Shown here one piece after another: positions 1 through 7,827 of a stretch of DNA of 12,811 nucleotides (positions within the stretch are counted from its first letter, which is position 1; every line of letters starts with the position of its first letter). Under the pieces are notes generated by a model, which had not been told where the DNA came from, did not search any database, and saw only the letters and a program-made list of their open reading frames with translations. The DNA comes from DASQJL01 sp035689165 (lineage in GTDB: Bacteria > Eisenbacteria > RBG-16-71-46 > SZUA-252): assembly GCA_035689165.1 (NCBI GenBank), contig DASSLZ010000162.1, forward strand, positions 1 to 12,811, given 5' to 3'. The position numbers were made by a program, and so were the translations under genes.

Positions 1-783
1 CCGGCCCTGCTCCGGACCGCCGTGCCTCCGGAGTCGTTCGCCGGCGAATTCCTGAGCCTCCCTTCGCGGCGCGGGAAGCACATCGTGCTCGAGTGCGAGT
101 CCCGGCGCGCGATCGTCATCCACCTGATGCGCCTGGGAAGGCTGAGGCTCGCGCCGCCGACGGCGGGAGGGGGCCCGTCACGCCGTCCCGCGGGCAGCAA
201 GGGGTGGTCGGCGCGGATCGCGTTCGACGACGGATCGGCGCTCCTCCTGATCGAGCACGGCACCGAGAAGCGCGCGCGCATGTGGCTGACCGACGACGCC
301 GACGCGCTCGAGGAACTCGCGGCCGTCGGCCCCGACCCCACGCGCGGCGAGCTCTCCGAGGAGCGGTTCCTGGCGGCGCTGCGCGCGTCGTCGCGGCAGC
401 TGAAGACGCTCCTCACCGACCAGCGCGCGATCGCCGGGATCGGAAACGGCCTCTCGGACGAGATCCTCTACGAGGCGCGGCTCTCGCCGCTCCGCCTGAC
501 GGGCCAGGTCACCGACGATGAGGCGCGGCGGCTCTACGCCGCGATCGGGGCAGTGCTGGAGCGCCAGACGGCGCTGCTTCGCGAGTCGGCCGCCGGCGAG
601 CTGCCGCAGCGGGAGCCCAGCGAGCACTACGCCGTCCACGATCACGCAGGATCGAAGTGCCCCCGCTGCGGAGGAGTGATCGCGCGGATCTCCTACGCCG
701 ACCACGAGACGTTCTACTGTCCCGGGTGCCAGACCGGCGGGGCGCCGCTCAAAGACCGGCGGTTATCCAAGCTGTTGAAGTAG
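1..783 (+). CDS. Fpg/Nei-family DNA glycosylase, 5'-truncated by the window edge
   Basis: Base-excision repair glycosylase/AP lyase acting on oxidised bases. The reading frame is open from base 1, and the first residues (PALLRTAVPPESF, then SRRGKHIVLE) match the family's N-terminal beta-sandwich, so the true start and the catalytic Pro-Glu lie upstream; the GTG at 22 is not the likely start. About 35-40 residues appear to be missing. The helix-two-turn-helix motif is clear at about 409-510 (LLTDQRAIAGIGNGLSDEIL). A C-terminal zinc finger has Cys codons at 658, 667, 718 and 727, in CPRCG and YCPGCQ. The protein ends DRRLSKLLK. The usual DPRRFG segment is replaced by HGTEKRARMWLT, and the zinc-finger arginine of E. 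coli Fpg (R258) is His here. Both differences suggest a divergent MutM-like subfamily, so substrate preference is uncertain. No functional link to the metal genes is visible. Confidence 0.88.
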   Translation, partial: PALLRTAVPPESFAGEFLSLPSRRGKHIVLECESRRAIVIHLMRLGRLRLAPPTAGGGPSRRPAGSKGWSARIAFDDGSALLLIEHGTEKRARMWLTDDADALEELAAVGPDPTRGELSEERFLAALRASSRQLKTLLTDQRAIAGIGNGLSDEILYEARLSPLRLTGQVTDDEARRLYAAIGAVLERQTALLRESAAGELPQREPSEHYAVHDHAGSKCPRCGGVIARISYADHETFYCPGCQTGGAPLKDRRLSKLLK

Positions 784-793
784 AAGGGCGTTA

Positions 794-808
794 CCCTTAC
801 GTGAAGGG
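794..808. repeat. Short inverted repeat after the glycosylase gene
   Basis: CCCTT (794-798) and AAGGG (804-808) are separated by five bases, 11 bases after the glycosylase stop codon. It could be a weak terminator stem or a protein site. There is no T-run, and a 5-bp arm is short enough to be chance in this base composition. Confidence 0.2.
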
Positions 809-825
809 CGGTCACGAGCCGGCCG

Positions 826-840
826 ATACCAAGGTATAGT
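826..840 (+). promoter_or_regulatory. Candidate promoter -10 with overlapping palindrome upstream of the efflux operon
   Basis: TATAGT at 835-840 matches the sigma70 -10 box in 5 of 6 positions. A perfect palindrome, ATACC-AA-GGTAT (826-837), overlaps it. No convincing -35 hexamer is seen at 16-20 bases upstream. The arrangement suits a repressor site. The ATACC/GGTAT arms recall the outer part of CsoR-type copper operators, but the G/C-rich core of those sites is missing. The call rests on sequence resemblance only. Confidence 0.35.
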
Positions 841-879
841 TGCAGGAAGAAGCTCCCGGCCGCATCGTATCCCCCATGA

Positions 880-899
880 GGCGGCTCCGAACGGCCGCC
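880..899 (+). repeat. Leader hairpin before the first operon gene
   Basis: GGCGGC (880-885) and GCCGCC (894-899) form a 6-bp perfect stem with an 8-base loop, ending 10 bases before the AAGGAG ribosome site. It would lie within the transcript started from the candidate promoter near 835-840. It could tune translation, or be chance in GC-rich DNA. Confidence 0.25.
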
Positions 900-918
900 C
901 CGGGGTATGAAGGAGCAC

Positions 919-1302
919 ATGAACCCACGTCGCCTCATCGGATCGCTGGTCGTGCTGGCCCTGCTGGCGGGATCGACGTTCGTTCCCCTGGCCAGGGCGG
1001 CGTGCGCGCTTCCCAAGGCGAACACGGCCGCCTGCCCGAGCTGCGTGAGCGGTCCTTCTTCGACGGGAGCTTCGGTCGCCGCCGATCGCTCCTGCTGCGC
1101 GGCTCCGTCGTCTCTCGCCGAACGCGATCCGGCGACCGTCGCGCCCAACGGCGGCTTCGTCGAGACGCTGGCGGCTGCCGCCATTCTCCCCGCCGCTCAC
1201 GGCGCGATCGTCGTATCGATGCAGCGCGACGCGCGGACCGTCGCGGCCCGTCCGCCTGGTTTTTCGCCGCCGCTCCTCCGGACCACCATCCTCCTGATCT
1301 GA
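919..1302 (+). CDS. Small exported cysteine-containing protein heading the copper efflux operon
   Basis: Unrecognised protein of 127 residues. A Sec signal peptide is evident: basic MNPRR, a hydrophobic core (IGSLVVLALLAG), and likely cleavage after LARA at about residue 27. The mature part starts with Cys29 and has a CPSC pair (Cys39, Cys42) and adjacent Cys59-Cys60, all usable as soft-metal ligands. It ends in a proline turn and a hydrophobic tail (PPLLRTTILLI). ATG 919 is chosen because AAGGAG (910-915) precedes it, though only 3 bases away; ATG 907 in the same frame has no ribosome site. It lies 130 bp upstream of the TolC-type gene and probably shares its transcript. The gene at 10643-11068 has the same architecture and a similar tail. 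A copper-binding or chaperone role is inference. Confidence 0.7.
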   Translation: MNPRRLIGSLVVLALLAGSTFVPLARAACALPKANTAACPSCVSGPSSTGASVAADRSCCAAPSSLAERDPATVAPNGGFVETLAAAAILPAAHGAIVVSMQRDARTVAARPPGFSPPLLRTTILLI

Positions 1303-1325
1303 GTCGCACCACCTTCCCGGGCTGA

Positions 1326-1353
1326 TCCGGGGCCGGCGTACGCCGCGCCCGGA
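1326..1353. repeat. 28-base inverted repeat between the small Cys gene and the TolC-type gene
   Basis: The arms are tccggggccggcgt (1326-1339) and acgccgcgcccgga (1340-1353). They pair at 12 of 14 positions with no spacer, and the central 12 bases (CGGCGTACGCCG) are a perfect palindrome. It starts 23 bases after the upstream stop codon. It could be a dyad-symmetric operator for a second promoter or, as RNA, a processing or attenuation hairpin. No T-tract follows, so a classic intrinsic terminator is unlikely. Confidence 0.45.
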
Positions 1354-1374
1354 CCTGCCGGCCATGACCGCTCG

Positions 1375-1398
1375 TCCGCGCGCGTAACCTCGCGCGGA
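1375..1398 (+). repeat. Hairpin upstream of the TolC-type gene's ribosome site
   Basis: TCCGCGCG (1375-1382) and CGCGCGGA (1391-1398) form a perfect 8-bp stem with an 8-base loop, 20 bases upstream of the AAGGTGG ribosome site. A seven-codon ATG-to-TAA frame (1364-1387, MTARPRA) runs through its left arm and loop, but has no evident ribosome site. It may affect translation of the downstream channel gene; this is inference. Confidence 0.35.
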
Positions 1399-1432
1399 TA
1401 CCCGTCCACGAGCCAACGAAGGTGGTGATCGC

Positions 1433-2755
1433 ATGCGCCGTCGCGCGCCGCTCTATCTCATGTTCCTGATGTCGTTGGTCCTCGCCGGCTCCGTCCCGTC
1501 CGCGCGGGCCGCCGAGACGCCCCCGTCGGAGTCGCCCGCGTCTCTCGATTCGATCTTCGGGACCTCGAGCCTCGACCTGGCGGCACTGGAAGGCGCGGTT
1601 CTCCGCCGCAACCCCTCGCTTGCCTCGATGCGCTCCGCCTGGCAGGCCATGGAGGCGCGCGCCGACGTCGCCGGCGCCTGGGACGACCCTCGCGTCGAGG
1701 GGATGCTCGCGCCCCGTAGTCTCGGCTCCTCGGCCGTCGATCCAGGCTGGTCGGTCGAGGTGACGCAGATGGTGCCGCTGTTCGGACAGCGTGCGGCCAT
1801 GGGGAAGGCGGATCGCGCTCAGGCGCGCTCGATGCGCGAGGACTACCGCGCGATGCGGCTGGAGATGCTCCGCATGACGCGTGAGCTCTACTTCCAGCTC
1901 TTCCTCACGGCGCGGAGCATCGACGTCAATCGCGAGCTGGCGGGGCTCCTGGAGCAGTTCCGCAGGGTGGCGCTCCAGAAATACGCCGCGGGGACGGTCG
2001 GGCAGCAGGACGCGCTACAGGCCGACGTCGAGGCGGCGATGCTCGACCACCAGCTCGTCGCGACCGGCCGCACGCGGCGCGAGATCCAGGCGCGCCTCCG
2101 CGCCCTCCTGCACGACGAGACCGACCGCGCGTTCCCCGATCCGCCGGCGGAGCTCCCGCACATCCAGCACGAGCTGGCCGACACGACGTTTGCCTCCGCC
2201 GCCGCGACGCGGCCCGAGCTCCGGTCGCGCCAGGCCGCGATCGAAGCGCGGCGCGCGGAGATCACCGCGGCGAGCCGCATGCGCCTTCCGGAGCTGATGC
2301 TCGTCGCGCGCCACGACCGGACCATGGAGATGCCCGAGTGGCGCACGATGGTTGGGGCCGGCATCACCCTCCCGCTCTGGTTCGGCAAGAACGGAGCCGC
2401 CGTGCGCGCGGCGAGGGCGGACCTCGAGCGCGCCGAGGCGGAGAGGCTTGCGGTGTCCGATTCGATCCGCGCCCAGGTCGAGATCGCGAGGGCGCGCGTC
2501 CACGAGACGAGCCACGAGCTGGAGATCATCGAGACGCGGGTCGTCCCCGCCACCGAGCGCGCGCTCGCCTCGGTACGCGCCGGCTACGAATCCAACCGGT
2601 CCGACTTCCTGGCGCTCCTCACGGCGGAGCGGGACCTCGCGCGGGCCCGGCTGGACCGCTATCAGTCGATCGCGATGGTCCACATGGCCCTCGCCGATCT
2701 CGAGCGCGCCATCGGCCTCGAACCCGCGCCGCTGCGCGAGGAGGAATCTCGATGA
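1433..2755 (+). CDS. TolC/CusC-type outer-membrane efflux channel
   Basis: Outer-membrane channel of a tripartite RND efflux system, 440 residues, near the usual family length. ATG 1433 is preceded by AAGGTGG (1419-1425) at 7-base spacing. A signal peptide is seen at residues 1-26 (cleavage after SARA), with no lipobox, unlike E. coli CusC. Two outer-membrane-efflux repeats follow. The first starts at about residue 48 (LAALEGAVLRRNPSLASM) and includes YFQLFLTAR and GQQDALQADVE. The second starts near residue 260 and includes RLPELMLVARHDRTME, GAGITLPLWFGKN and AGYESNRSDFLALLTAERDL. Long helical segments rich in Ala, Glu and Arg match the channel barrel. The stop overlaps the start of the adaptor gene (ATGA, 2752-2755), indicating translational coupling. 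The Met-containing RHDRTMEMPEWRTM stretch recalls the same place in metal-efflux CusC relatives. Substrate is inferred from the pump downstream. Confidence 0.92.
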   Translation: MRRRAPLYLMFLMSLVLAGSVPSARAAETPPSESPASLDSIFGTSSLDLAALEGAVLRRNPSLASMRSAWQAMEARADVAGAWDDPRVEGMLAPRSLGSSAVDPGWSVEVTQMVPLFGQRAAMGKADRAQARSMREDYRAMRLEMLRMTRELYFQLFLTARSIDVNRELAGLLEQFRRVALQKYAAGTVGQQDALQADVEAAMLDHQLVATGRTRREIQARLRALLHDETDRAFPDPPAELPHIQHELADTTFASAAATRPELRSRQAAIEARRAEITAASRMRLPELMLVARHDRTMEMPEWRTMVGAGITLPLWFGKNGAAVRAARADLERAEAERLAVSDSIRAQVEIARARVHETSHELEIIETRVVPATERALASVRAGYESNRSDFLALLTAERDLARARLDRYQSIAMVHMALADLERAIGLEPAPLREEESR

Positions 2756-4317
2756 GATCCGAACGAAATCGCCGCCTGGCCGCGCGCTGGACGCCGGTTC
2801 TCGCGGCGCTGCTTCTCGCCGCAGTCGGGGGGTGCTCCCGGAAGGCCACGACCACCGACCGGAGCGAAGGTCGCGCGGTGGGGGACTTCCGCATTACGGC
2901 GGAGAACCACCCCGCGCGGCCCGTGGTGGGGAACAACCGGCTCATCGTCACGCTTCAAGACGCCTCCGGGAAGCCGGTTGTCGGTGCCACGATCGACATG
3001 TCGGCCGTGATGGAGGCGATGGGCACGATGCCGCGCATGCAGAGCCGCGGCGTCGTCACCGAATCGCGTCCCGGCGTCTACGAAGTCAAGTACGGGCTCG
3101 CGATGACAGGCGAATGGGACCTGAACCTCGCGATCCGCGCCTCCCAGGGAACCCAAGCGGTCGCCTCGTGGCGTCTCAGCACCAGCACCGAGGATCTCCA
3201 GTTCGTCGCGGGAACACCGCCGCCCGGTGCCGCGCCACCGCCGAGCGCGTCCCCGACGGCGTCCGCTCCGGGGGAGATTCCCGGATTCGGCCCCGTGCTG
3301 CTCGACACGGCGCGGCGCCAGTCGATCGGCGTCGGGACCCAGGTGGTGGCCCCGCGTCCCATCCGCGCCACGATCCGCGCCGCCGGGAAGGTGACGTACG
3401 ACGAGACGCGCCGCACCGAGATCTCGCTCAAGTTCTCCGGGTGGGTCCGGCGGATCCAGGTGGACTACACGGGCCGCGTGGTCCAGAAGGGGGAACCGCT
3501 CATCTCGGTCTACAGCCCGGAGCTCTTCTCCGCGCAGCAGGAATTCCTCCAAGCGCTCCGTCCCGCGCCGGCCGGCGGAGGGTCGGGGATGGACATGGGA
3601 CCCACGGGTGCCGATGCGAGCCGCACCGCGACCGGCGCCGATCCGGAGTTGGCCGCGGCCGCGCGGCAGCGGCTCCGCCTCTGGGACATCACGCCGGCGC
3701 AGATCGACGCGATCGCGCGCTCGGGAAAGCCGCTCGAGGCCGTGCCGATCCTAGCGCCCGCGAGCGGCGTCGTCGTCGAGAAGAACGTGGTGGAGGGATC
3801 CTCCTTCATGGCGGGTCAGGTCCTCTACCGGATCGCGCCGATCCACCCCGTCTGGGTCGTGGCGAGCGTCTACCAGTACGAGCTGCCGCTCGTGCGGAGC
3901 GGGATGAGCGCGGTCATCGAAACGCCGTTCCTGCCGGAGCGGACACGCACGGGCCGAGTTTCGTACATCAACCCCTACCTGGATCCGAGCACGCGTACCG
4001 GTGAGGTGCGGGTCACCGTGGCCAACCCGAGGGGAGATCTCAAGCCCGGCATGTTCGTCGACGTCACCCTCGAGCGGGACCTGGGGACGCGGCTCGCGAT
4101 CCCCGCCGGCGCCGTGCTGTACGAGGGGAACCGGAGCATCGTCTTCGTGGACCGGGGACCTGCCGGGTTCGCGCCGCGCGAAGTGGCGCTGGGGGCCAAG
4201 GCGGGCGACGACGTCGAGGTGAAGGCGGGCCTCGCACCCGGAGACGTGATCGTCACGTCGGGTAACTTCCTGATCGCGGCGGAGAGCAAGCTCAAGGCCG
4301 CCAGCGTGAACCCGTAG
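2752..4317 (+). CDS. CusB-type periplasmic adaptor with N-terminal FixH/YtkA-like domain
   Basis: Membrane-fusion subunit linking pump and channel, 521 residues. ATG 2752 overlaps the channel stop and has AGGAGG (2739-2744) at 7-base spacing. The frame is open further upstream to 2338, but that part is shadow of the channel gene. A lipobox-like VGGC puts the acylated Cys at 28. Residues 43-145 form an immunoglobulin-like FixH/YtkA domain with Met83, 87, 90, 93 and 96 and MTGEW at 118-122. A Pro/Ala/Ser linker covers 155-178. The adaptor follows: lipoyl half-motifs at about 224-258 and 334-373, a short alpha-hairpin between them with the CusB-like RLRLWDITPAQI, the beta-barrel at about 360-445, and a membrane-proximal end (VTSGNFLIAAESKL). 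The Met series is a likely Cu(I)/Ag(I) site replacing the Met-rich N-terminus of E. coli CusB; this is inferred from family knowledge. Confidence 0.92.
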   Translation: MRSERNRRLAARWTPVLAALLLAAVGGCSRKATTTDRSEGRAVGDFRITAENHPARPVVGNNRLIVTLQDASGKPVVGATIDMSAVMEAMGTMPRMQSRGVVTESRPGVYEVKYGLAMTGEWDLNLAIRASQGTQAVASWRLSTSTEDLQFVAGTPPPGAAPPPSASPTASAPGEIPGFGPVLLDTARRQSIGVGTQVVAPRPIRATIRAAGKVTYDETRRTEISLKFSGWVRRIQVDYTGRVVQKGEPLISVYSPELFSAQQEFLQALRPAPAGGGSGMDMGPTGADASRTATGADPELAAAARQRLRLWDITPAQIDAIARSGKPLEAVPILAPASGVVVEKNVVEGSSFMAGQVLYRIAPIHPVWVVASVYQYELPLVRSGMSAVIETPFLPERTRTGRVSYINPYLDPSTRTGEVRVTVANPRGDLKPGMFVDVTLERDLGTRLAIPAGAVLYEGNRSIVFVDRGPAGFAPREVALGAKAGDDVEVKAGLAPGDVIVTSGNFLIAAESKLKAASVNP

Positions 4318-4327
4318 GAGGGCGGCC

Positions 4328-7300
4328 GTGCTCGCACGCTTGATCGCCTGGTGCGCCCGAAACCGCGGCCTGACGCTCGCGCTGGTCCTCGTCGCCGCCG
4401 CTTTCGGAGTCCGCGCCCTTCAGAACACGCCGCTCGACGCGATTCCCGACCTATCGGACACCCAGGTCATCATCTCGACCGAGTGGATGGGGCGTAGCCC
4501 CGACCTCGTCGAGGACCAGATCACCTATCCGATCGTGACCGCGCTCCGCTCCGCGCCCGGCGTCCAGTACGTCCGCGGGCTCAGCATGATCGGCGACTCC
4601 TTCGTCTACGTCGTCTTCAAGGACGGCGTGGACGTCTACTGGGCGCGGAGCCGCGTCCTGGAGTATCTCGCCTCGCTGCAGGGGAGGTTGCCGGAGGGAG
4701 TCACGCCGCAGCTCGGTCCCGACGCGACCGGCGTCGGCTGGGTCTTCGAGTACGCCCTGGTCGACACGACCGGCCGGAACGACCTCTCCCAGCTCCGCTC
4801 CTTCCAGGACTGGTACTTGCGCTACTGGCTCCAGAGCGTCGACGGCGTGGCCGAAGTGGCCTCGGTCGGCGGCTTCGTCCGGCAGTACCAGGTGGACCTC
4901 GATCCGCGCCGCCTCGAGTCCTACAAGATCTCGCTCAAGGACGTCGACATGGCGATCCGGCGGTCGAACAAGGACGTCGGCGGCAACGTGCTCGAGATCT
5001 CCGAGCACGAGTACTTCGTGCGCGGGCGCGGCTACATCCGCTCGACCTCCGACCTCGAGCAGGTGGTGGTGAAGGTCGGCGAGGATGGCGTTCCCGTGAC
5101 CGTGGGGCAGGTGGGCGAGGTCCACCTCGGCCCCGAGCCGCGCCGCGGCATCGCGGAGCTGAACGGCCGGGGCGAAGTCGTCGGCGGCGTGGTCATCATG
5201 CGCCAGAAGCAGAACGCCCTCCACGTCATCCAGGGAGTGAAGCGGCGCCTGGAAGAGGTGCGTGGAGCGTTTCCCCCGGGGATCCAGCTGGTCGTCACGT
5301 ACGACCGTTCGAAGCTGATCGGGCGGGCGGTCGAAACCCTCTGGCACGAGCTGCTCCAGGAAATGCTCATCGTCAGCCTCGTGATCATCGTGTTCCTGTT
5401 CCATTTCCGGAGCGCCCTGATCCCGATCCTCACGCTGCCGATTGCGGTCGTCCTCTCCTTCATCCTGATGCAGGGGCAGGGACTGACCGCGAACATCATG
5501 TCCCTTGGCGGCATCGCCGTGGCGATCGGAGCGATGGTGGACGCCTCGATCATCATGGTCGAGAACGTGCACAAGAAGCTGGAGCTCTGGGAGGCCGGGG
5601 ACAAAAGGGAATCGCGAGCGGACGCGATCATTCGCGGCCTCCAGGAAGTGGGGCGCCCCGTCTTCTTCGCCCTGATGGTGATCACCGTCTCCTTCCTCCC
5701 GATCTTCACGCTCGAGGCGACCGAGGGACGCCTCTTCAAGCCGCTCGCCTTCACGAAGACCTATTCCATGTTCTTCGCAGCGCTCCTGGCGGTCACGCTG
5801 ACGCCGGCACTGGCGGCCTGGTTCATCCGCGGAAAGATCCGGCCGGAGCACACGCATCCGATCAGCCGCCCGCTCGTTCAGGCGTACGCCCCCGTGGTCC
5901 GCTTCTCGGTGCGGCATCGCCGCTGGATCGTTCTGGGGGCGGTGCTCCTCATGGTCTCGACCCTACCGATCTACCTGCGACTTGGCAGCGAGTTCATGCC
6001 GCCGTTGAACGAGGGGACCATCCTCCACATGCCGACGGCGCCCCCGGGAATGTCGGCCACCGAAGCGGGGCGCGTGCTCCAGTACATGGACCAGAAGCTC
6101 AAAGAGATTCCCGAGGTCGAGACCGTCTTCGGGAAGATCGGCCGCGCGCGTACCGCGACCGATCCGGCGCCGATGTCCATGGTCGAAACGGTGATCACCC
6201 TGAAGCCGGAATCGGAGTGGCGCCCCGGCATGACGTGGGAGCGGCTCATCTCGGACATGGACCGGCGCGTCCGAGTCCCCGGGATGCCGAACATCTGGTG
6301 GATGCCGATCCAGACCCGGAACGAGATGCTGGCCACCGGCGTCCGAAGCGCCGTGGGGGTGAAGGTCTACGGACCCGACCTCGCCACCATCGAGCGCCTC
6401 GCCGTGCAGGTGGAACGGGCGCTGCAGGACGTTCCCGGCACCCGGAGCGCCTTTGCCGAGCGGATCATGGGTGGATTGTTCCTCGACTTCGACATCGACC
6501 GCGCGGAAGCGGCCCGCTACGGACTCACGGTCGAAGACGTGCAGGACGTGATCGAGACGGCCGTGGGCGGGATGCCGGTCTCGCAGACGGTGGAGGGGCG
6601 CGAACGCTACCCGATCAACATCCGCTACGCGCGCGGCTTCCGGGAGGACCCGGAGGCGCTGGGGCGGATCCTCGTCCCGACCATGATGGGGGCGCAGGTT
6701 CCGCTGGCGCAGCTTGCCAAGCTCCAGTTCCGCACCGGGCCGCCCATGATCCAGGAGGAGGACGGGCAGCTGTTCGGGTTGGTCTCGGTGGACGTCGCCG
6801 ACCGGCCGCTGGCCCAGTACGTGCACGACGCGAAGGAAGCGGTCGCGAAGAAGGTCGTGCTTCCGCCTCGATACCGGCTCGACTGGTCAGGGCAGTTCAA
6901 GTACTACGAGCGCGCCGCGGCCCGGCTCGCGCTCGTCGTCCCGATCACGCTGCTGCTCGTGTTCGGGCTCCTCTACTTCAACACGCGTTCCGTCACCGAA
7001 TCCTCGATCGTGATGCTCGCGGTTCCGTTCTCGCTCGTGGGCGCCGTCTGGATCCTCTGGATCCTGGGCTACCACCTGAGCGTGGCCGTCTGGGTGGGGA
7101 TGATCGCCCTGGCAGGTCTCGATGCCGAGACGGGGGTCGTCATGCTGCTCTATCTCAAGCTGGCCCACAAGGAGCGGGAAGACCGTGGACAGTTGCGGGA
7201 CCGGCAGGACCTGACCGAAGCGATCGTCGAGGGAGCGGCGCACCGCATCCGGCCGAAAATGATGACTGTATGCGCCATTCTGTTCGGCCTTTTGCCCATT

Positions 7301-7483
7301 CTCTTCGGGCAGGGAAGCGGCGCCGACGTCATGAAGCGGATCGCCGCCCCGATGGTGGGCGGCGTGATCACCTCGTTCATCCTGGAACTGATCGTCTATC
7401 CGGCCATCTATGCCGGATGGAAAGGTCGCCACCTGCCGGAGCGCTCGACGGCTTCGGCACCAGCAGAAGGAGACATGAAATGA
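4328..7483 (+). CDS. cusA: CusA-type heavy-metal efflux RND pump (Cu(I)/Ag(I) class)
   Basis: Inner-membrane proton-driven pump of 1051 residues, normal for the heavy-metal RND family. GTG 4328 has AGGAGG (4316-4321) at 6-base spacing, 10 bases after the adaptor stop. The usual plan is seen: TM1 (LTLALVLVAAAFGVRAL), a large periplasmic loop, TM2-6, TM7 near residue 535, a second loop, and TM8-12. By direct alignment to E. coli CusA, the three metal-binding methionines M573, M623 and M672 correspond to Met568, Met618 and Met667. The relay residues correspond to Asp405 (GAMVDASIIMVEN), Glu934 (LDAETGVVML) and Lys977 (RIRPKMMTV). All are present. This supports monovalent copper/silver export rather than the divalent CzcA type. 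The stop overlaps the next start (ATGA, 7480-7483). Confidence 0.95.
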   Translation: MLARLIAWCARNRGLTLALVLVAAAFGVRALQNTPLDAIPDLSDTQVIISTEWMGRSPDLVEDQITYPIVTALRSAPGVQYVRGLSMIGDSFVYVVFKDGVDVYWARSRVLEYLASLQGRLPEGVTPQLGPDATGVGWVFEYALVDTTGRNDLSQLRSFQDWYLRYWLQSVDGVAEVASVGGFVRQYQVDLDPRRLESYKISLKDVDMAIRRSNKDVGGNVLEISEHEYFVRGRGYIRSTSDLEQVVVKVGEDGVPVTVGQVGEVHLGPEPRRGIAELNGRGEVVGGVVIMRQKQNALHVIQGVKRRLEEVRGAFPPGIQLVVTYDRSKLIGRAVETLWHELLQEMLIVSLVIIVFLFHFRSALIPILTLPIAVVLSFILMQGQGLTANIMSLGGIAVAIGAMVDASIIMVENVHKKLELWEAGDKRESRADAIIRGLQEVGRPVFFALMVITVSFLPIFTLEATEGRLFKPLAFTKTYSMFFAALLAVTLTPALAAWFIRGKIRPEHTHPISRPLVQAYAPVVRFSVRHRRWIVLGAVLLMVSTLPIYLRLGSEFMPPLNEGTILHMPTAPPGMSATEAGRVLQYMDQKLKEIPEVETVFGKIGRARTATDPAPMSMVETVITLKPESEWRPGMTWERLISDMDRRVRVPGMPNIWWMPIQTRNEMLATGVRSAVGVKVYGPDLATIERLAVQVERALQDVPGTRSAFAERIMGGLFLDFDIDRAEAARYGLTVEDVQDVIETAVGGMPVSQTVEGRERYPINIRYARGFREDPEALGRILVPTMMGAQVPLAQLAKLQFRTGPPMIQEEDGQLFGLVSVDVADRPLAQYVHDAKEAVAKKVVLPPRYRLDWSGQFKYYERAAARLALVVPITLLLVFGLLYFNTRSVTESSIVMLAVPFSLVGAVWILWILGYHLSVAVWVGMIALAGLDAETGVVMLLYLKLAHKEREDRGQLRDRQDLTEAIVEGAAHRIRPKMMTVCAILFGLLPILFGQGSGADVMKRIAAPMVGGVITSFILELIVYPAIYAGWKGRHLPERSTASAPAEGDMK

Positions 7484-7827
7484 AAACGATCATCGTGGCA
7501 GGACTCGTGGTCATCGGCTCCATCACAGCCGTGGTCGGGTGTCAGAAGTCCGCGCCGGCCGGTCCGCAGACGGTAAAAGTCGCCGTCACGGATGCGGGAT
7601 TCGTCCCCGCCCAGGTCGACGTTCGAAGCGGGCAGCCGGTGGTCCTCCTCGTGACCCGCACGACCGATGAAACGTGCGCCAAGGAGATCGTCATCGCCGA
7701 CGAGCACATCCGGCGCGAGCTCCCCCTGAATCAGGAAGTCCGGATCGCGTTTACTCCCGAGAAGAAGGGCGAGATGAAGTACGTCTGCGGGATGGACATG
7801 GTCTCCGGCACCCTGAGGGTGGAGTGA
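7480..7827 (+). CDS. Cupredoxin-fold lipoprotein, last gene of the efflux operon
   Basis: Exported 115-residue protein. ATG 7480 overlaps the pump stop and has AAGGAG (7467-7472) at 7-base spacing. The frame extends much further upstream, but only this part is distinct from the pump. The signal ends in a lipobox-like VVGC, with acylated Cys21. Residues 30-115 resemble the Cupredoxin_1/EfeO-type domain: VAVTDAGFVPAQVDVRSGQ, TCAKEIVI, LPLNQEV, FTPEKKGEM, YVCGMDM and a final SGTLRV strand. Likely ligands are Cys66, Cys103, Met105 and Met107. The position normally filled by the first His of blue copper sites is Cys66, and the usual C-terminal-loop His is Met, so a Cu(I)-binding chaperone is likelier than an electron carrier (inference). 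A paralogue lies at 11307-11696. Confidence 0.85.
   Translation: MKTIIVAGLVVIGSITAVVGCQKSAPAGPQTVKVAVTDAGFVPAQVDVRSGQPVVLLVTRTTDETCAKEIVIADEHIRRELPLNQEVRIAFTPEKKGEMKYVCGMDMVSGTLRVE

Noticed and set aside
866..909. GTATCCCCC and CGGGGTATG as a possible long-spaced operator pair
   Set aside because: They are not reverse complements beyond the four C/G bases, so no real dyad exists.
2338..2751. Upstream extension of the adaptor reading frame by 138 codons
   Set aside because: It lies inside the channel gene in another frame, has Arg/Gly-rich composition without domain similarity, and ATG 2752 has an ideal ribosome site and a following signal peptide.
4451..5917. 488-codon open frame on the minus strand inside the pump gene
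   Set aside because: Antisense shadow of the CusA-type gene caused by high GC at third positions; His/Asp/Arg-rich, no domain, no ribosome site.
6217..7479. Long plus-strand frame leading into the cupredoxin gene
   Set aside because: Its first part overlaps the pump in another frame; only the last 115 codons, from ATG 7480, show a signal peptide and a domain.
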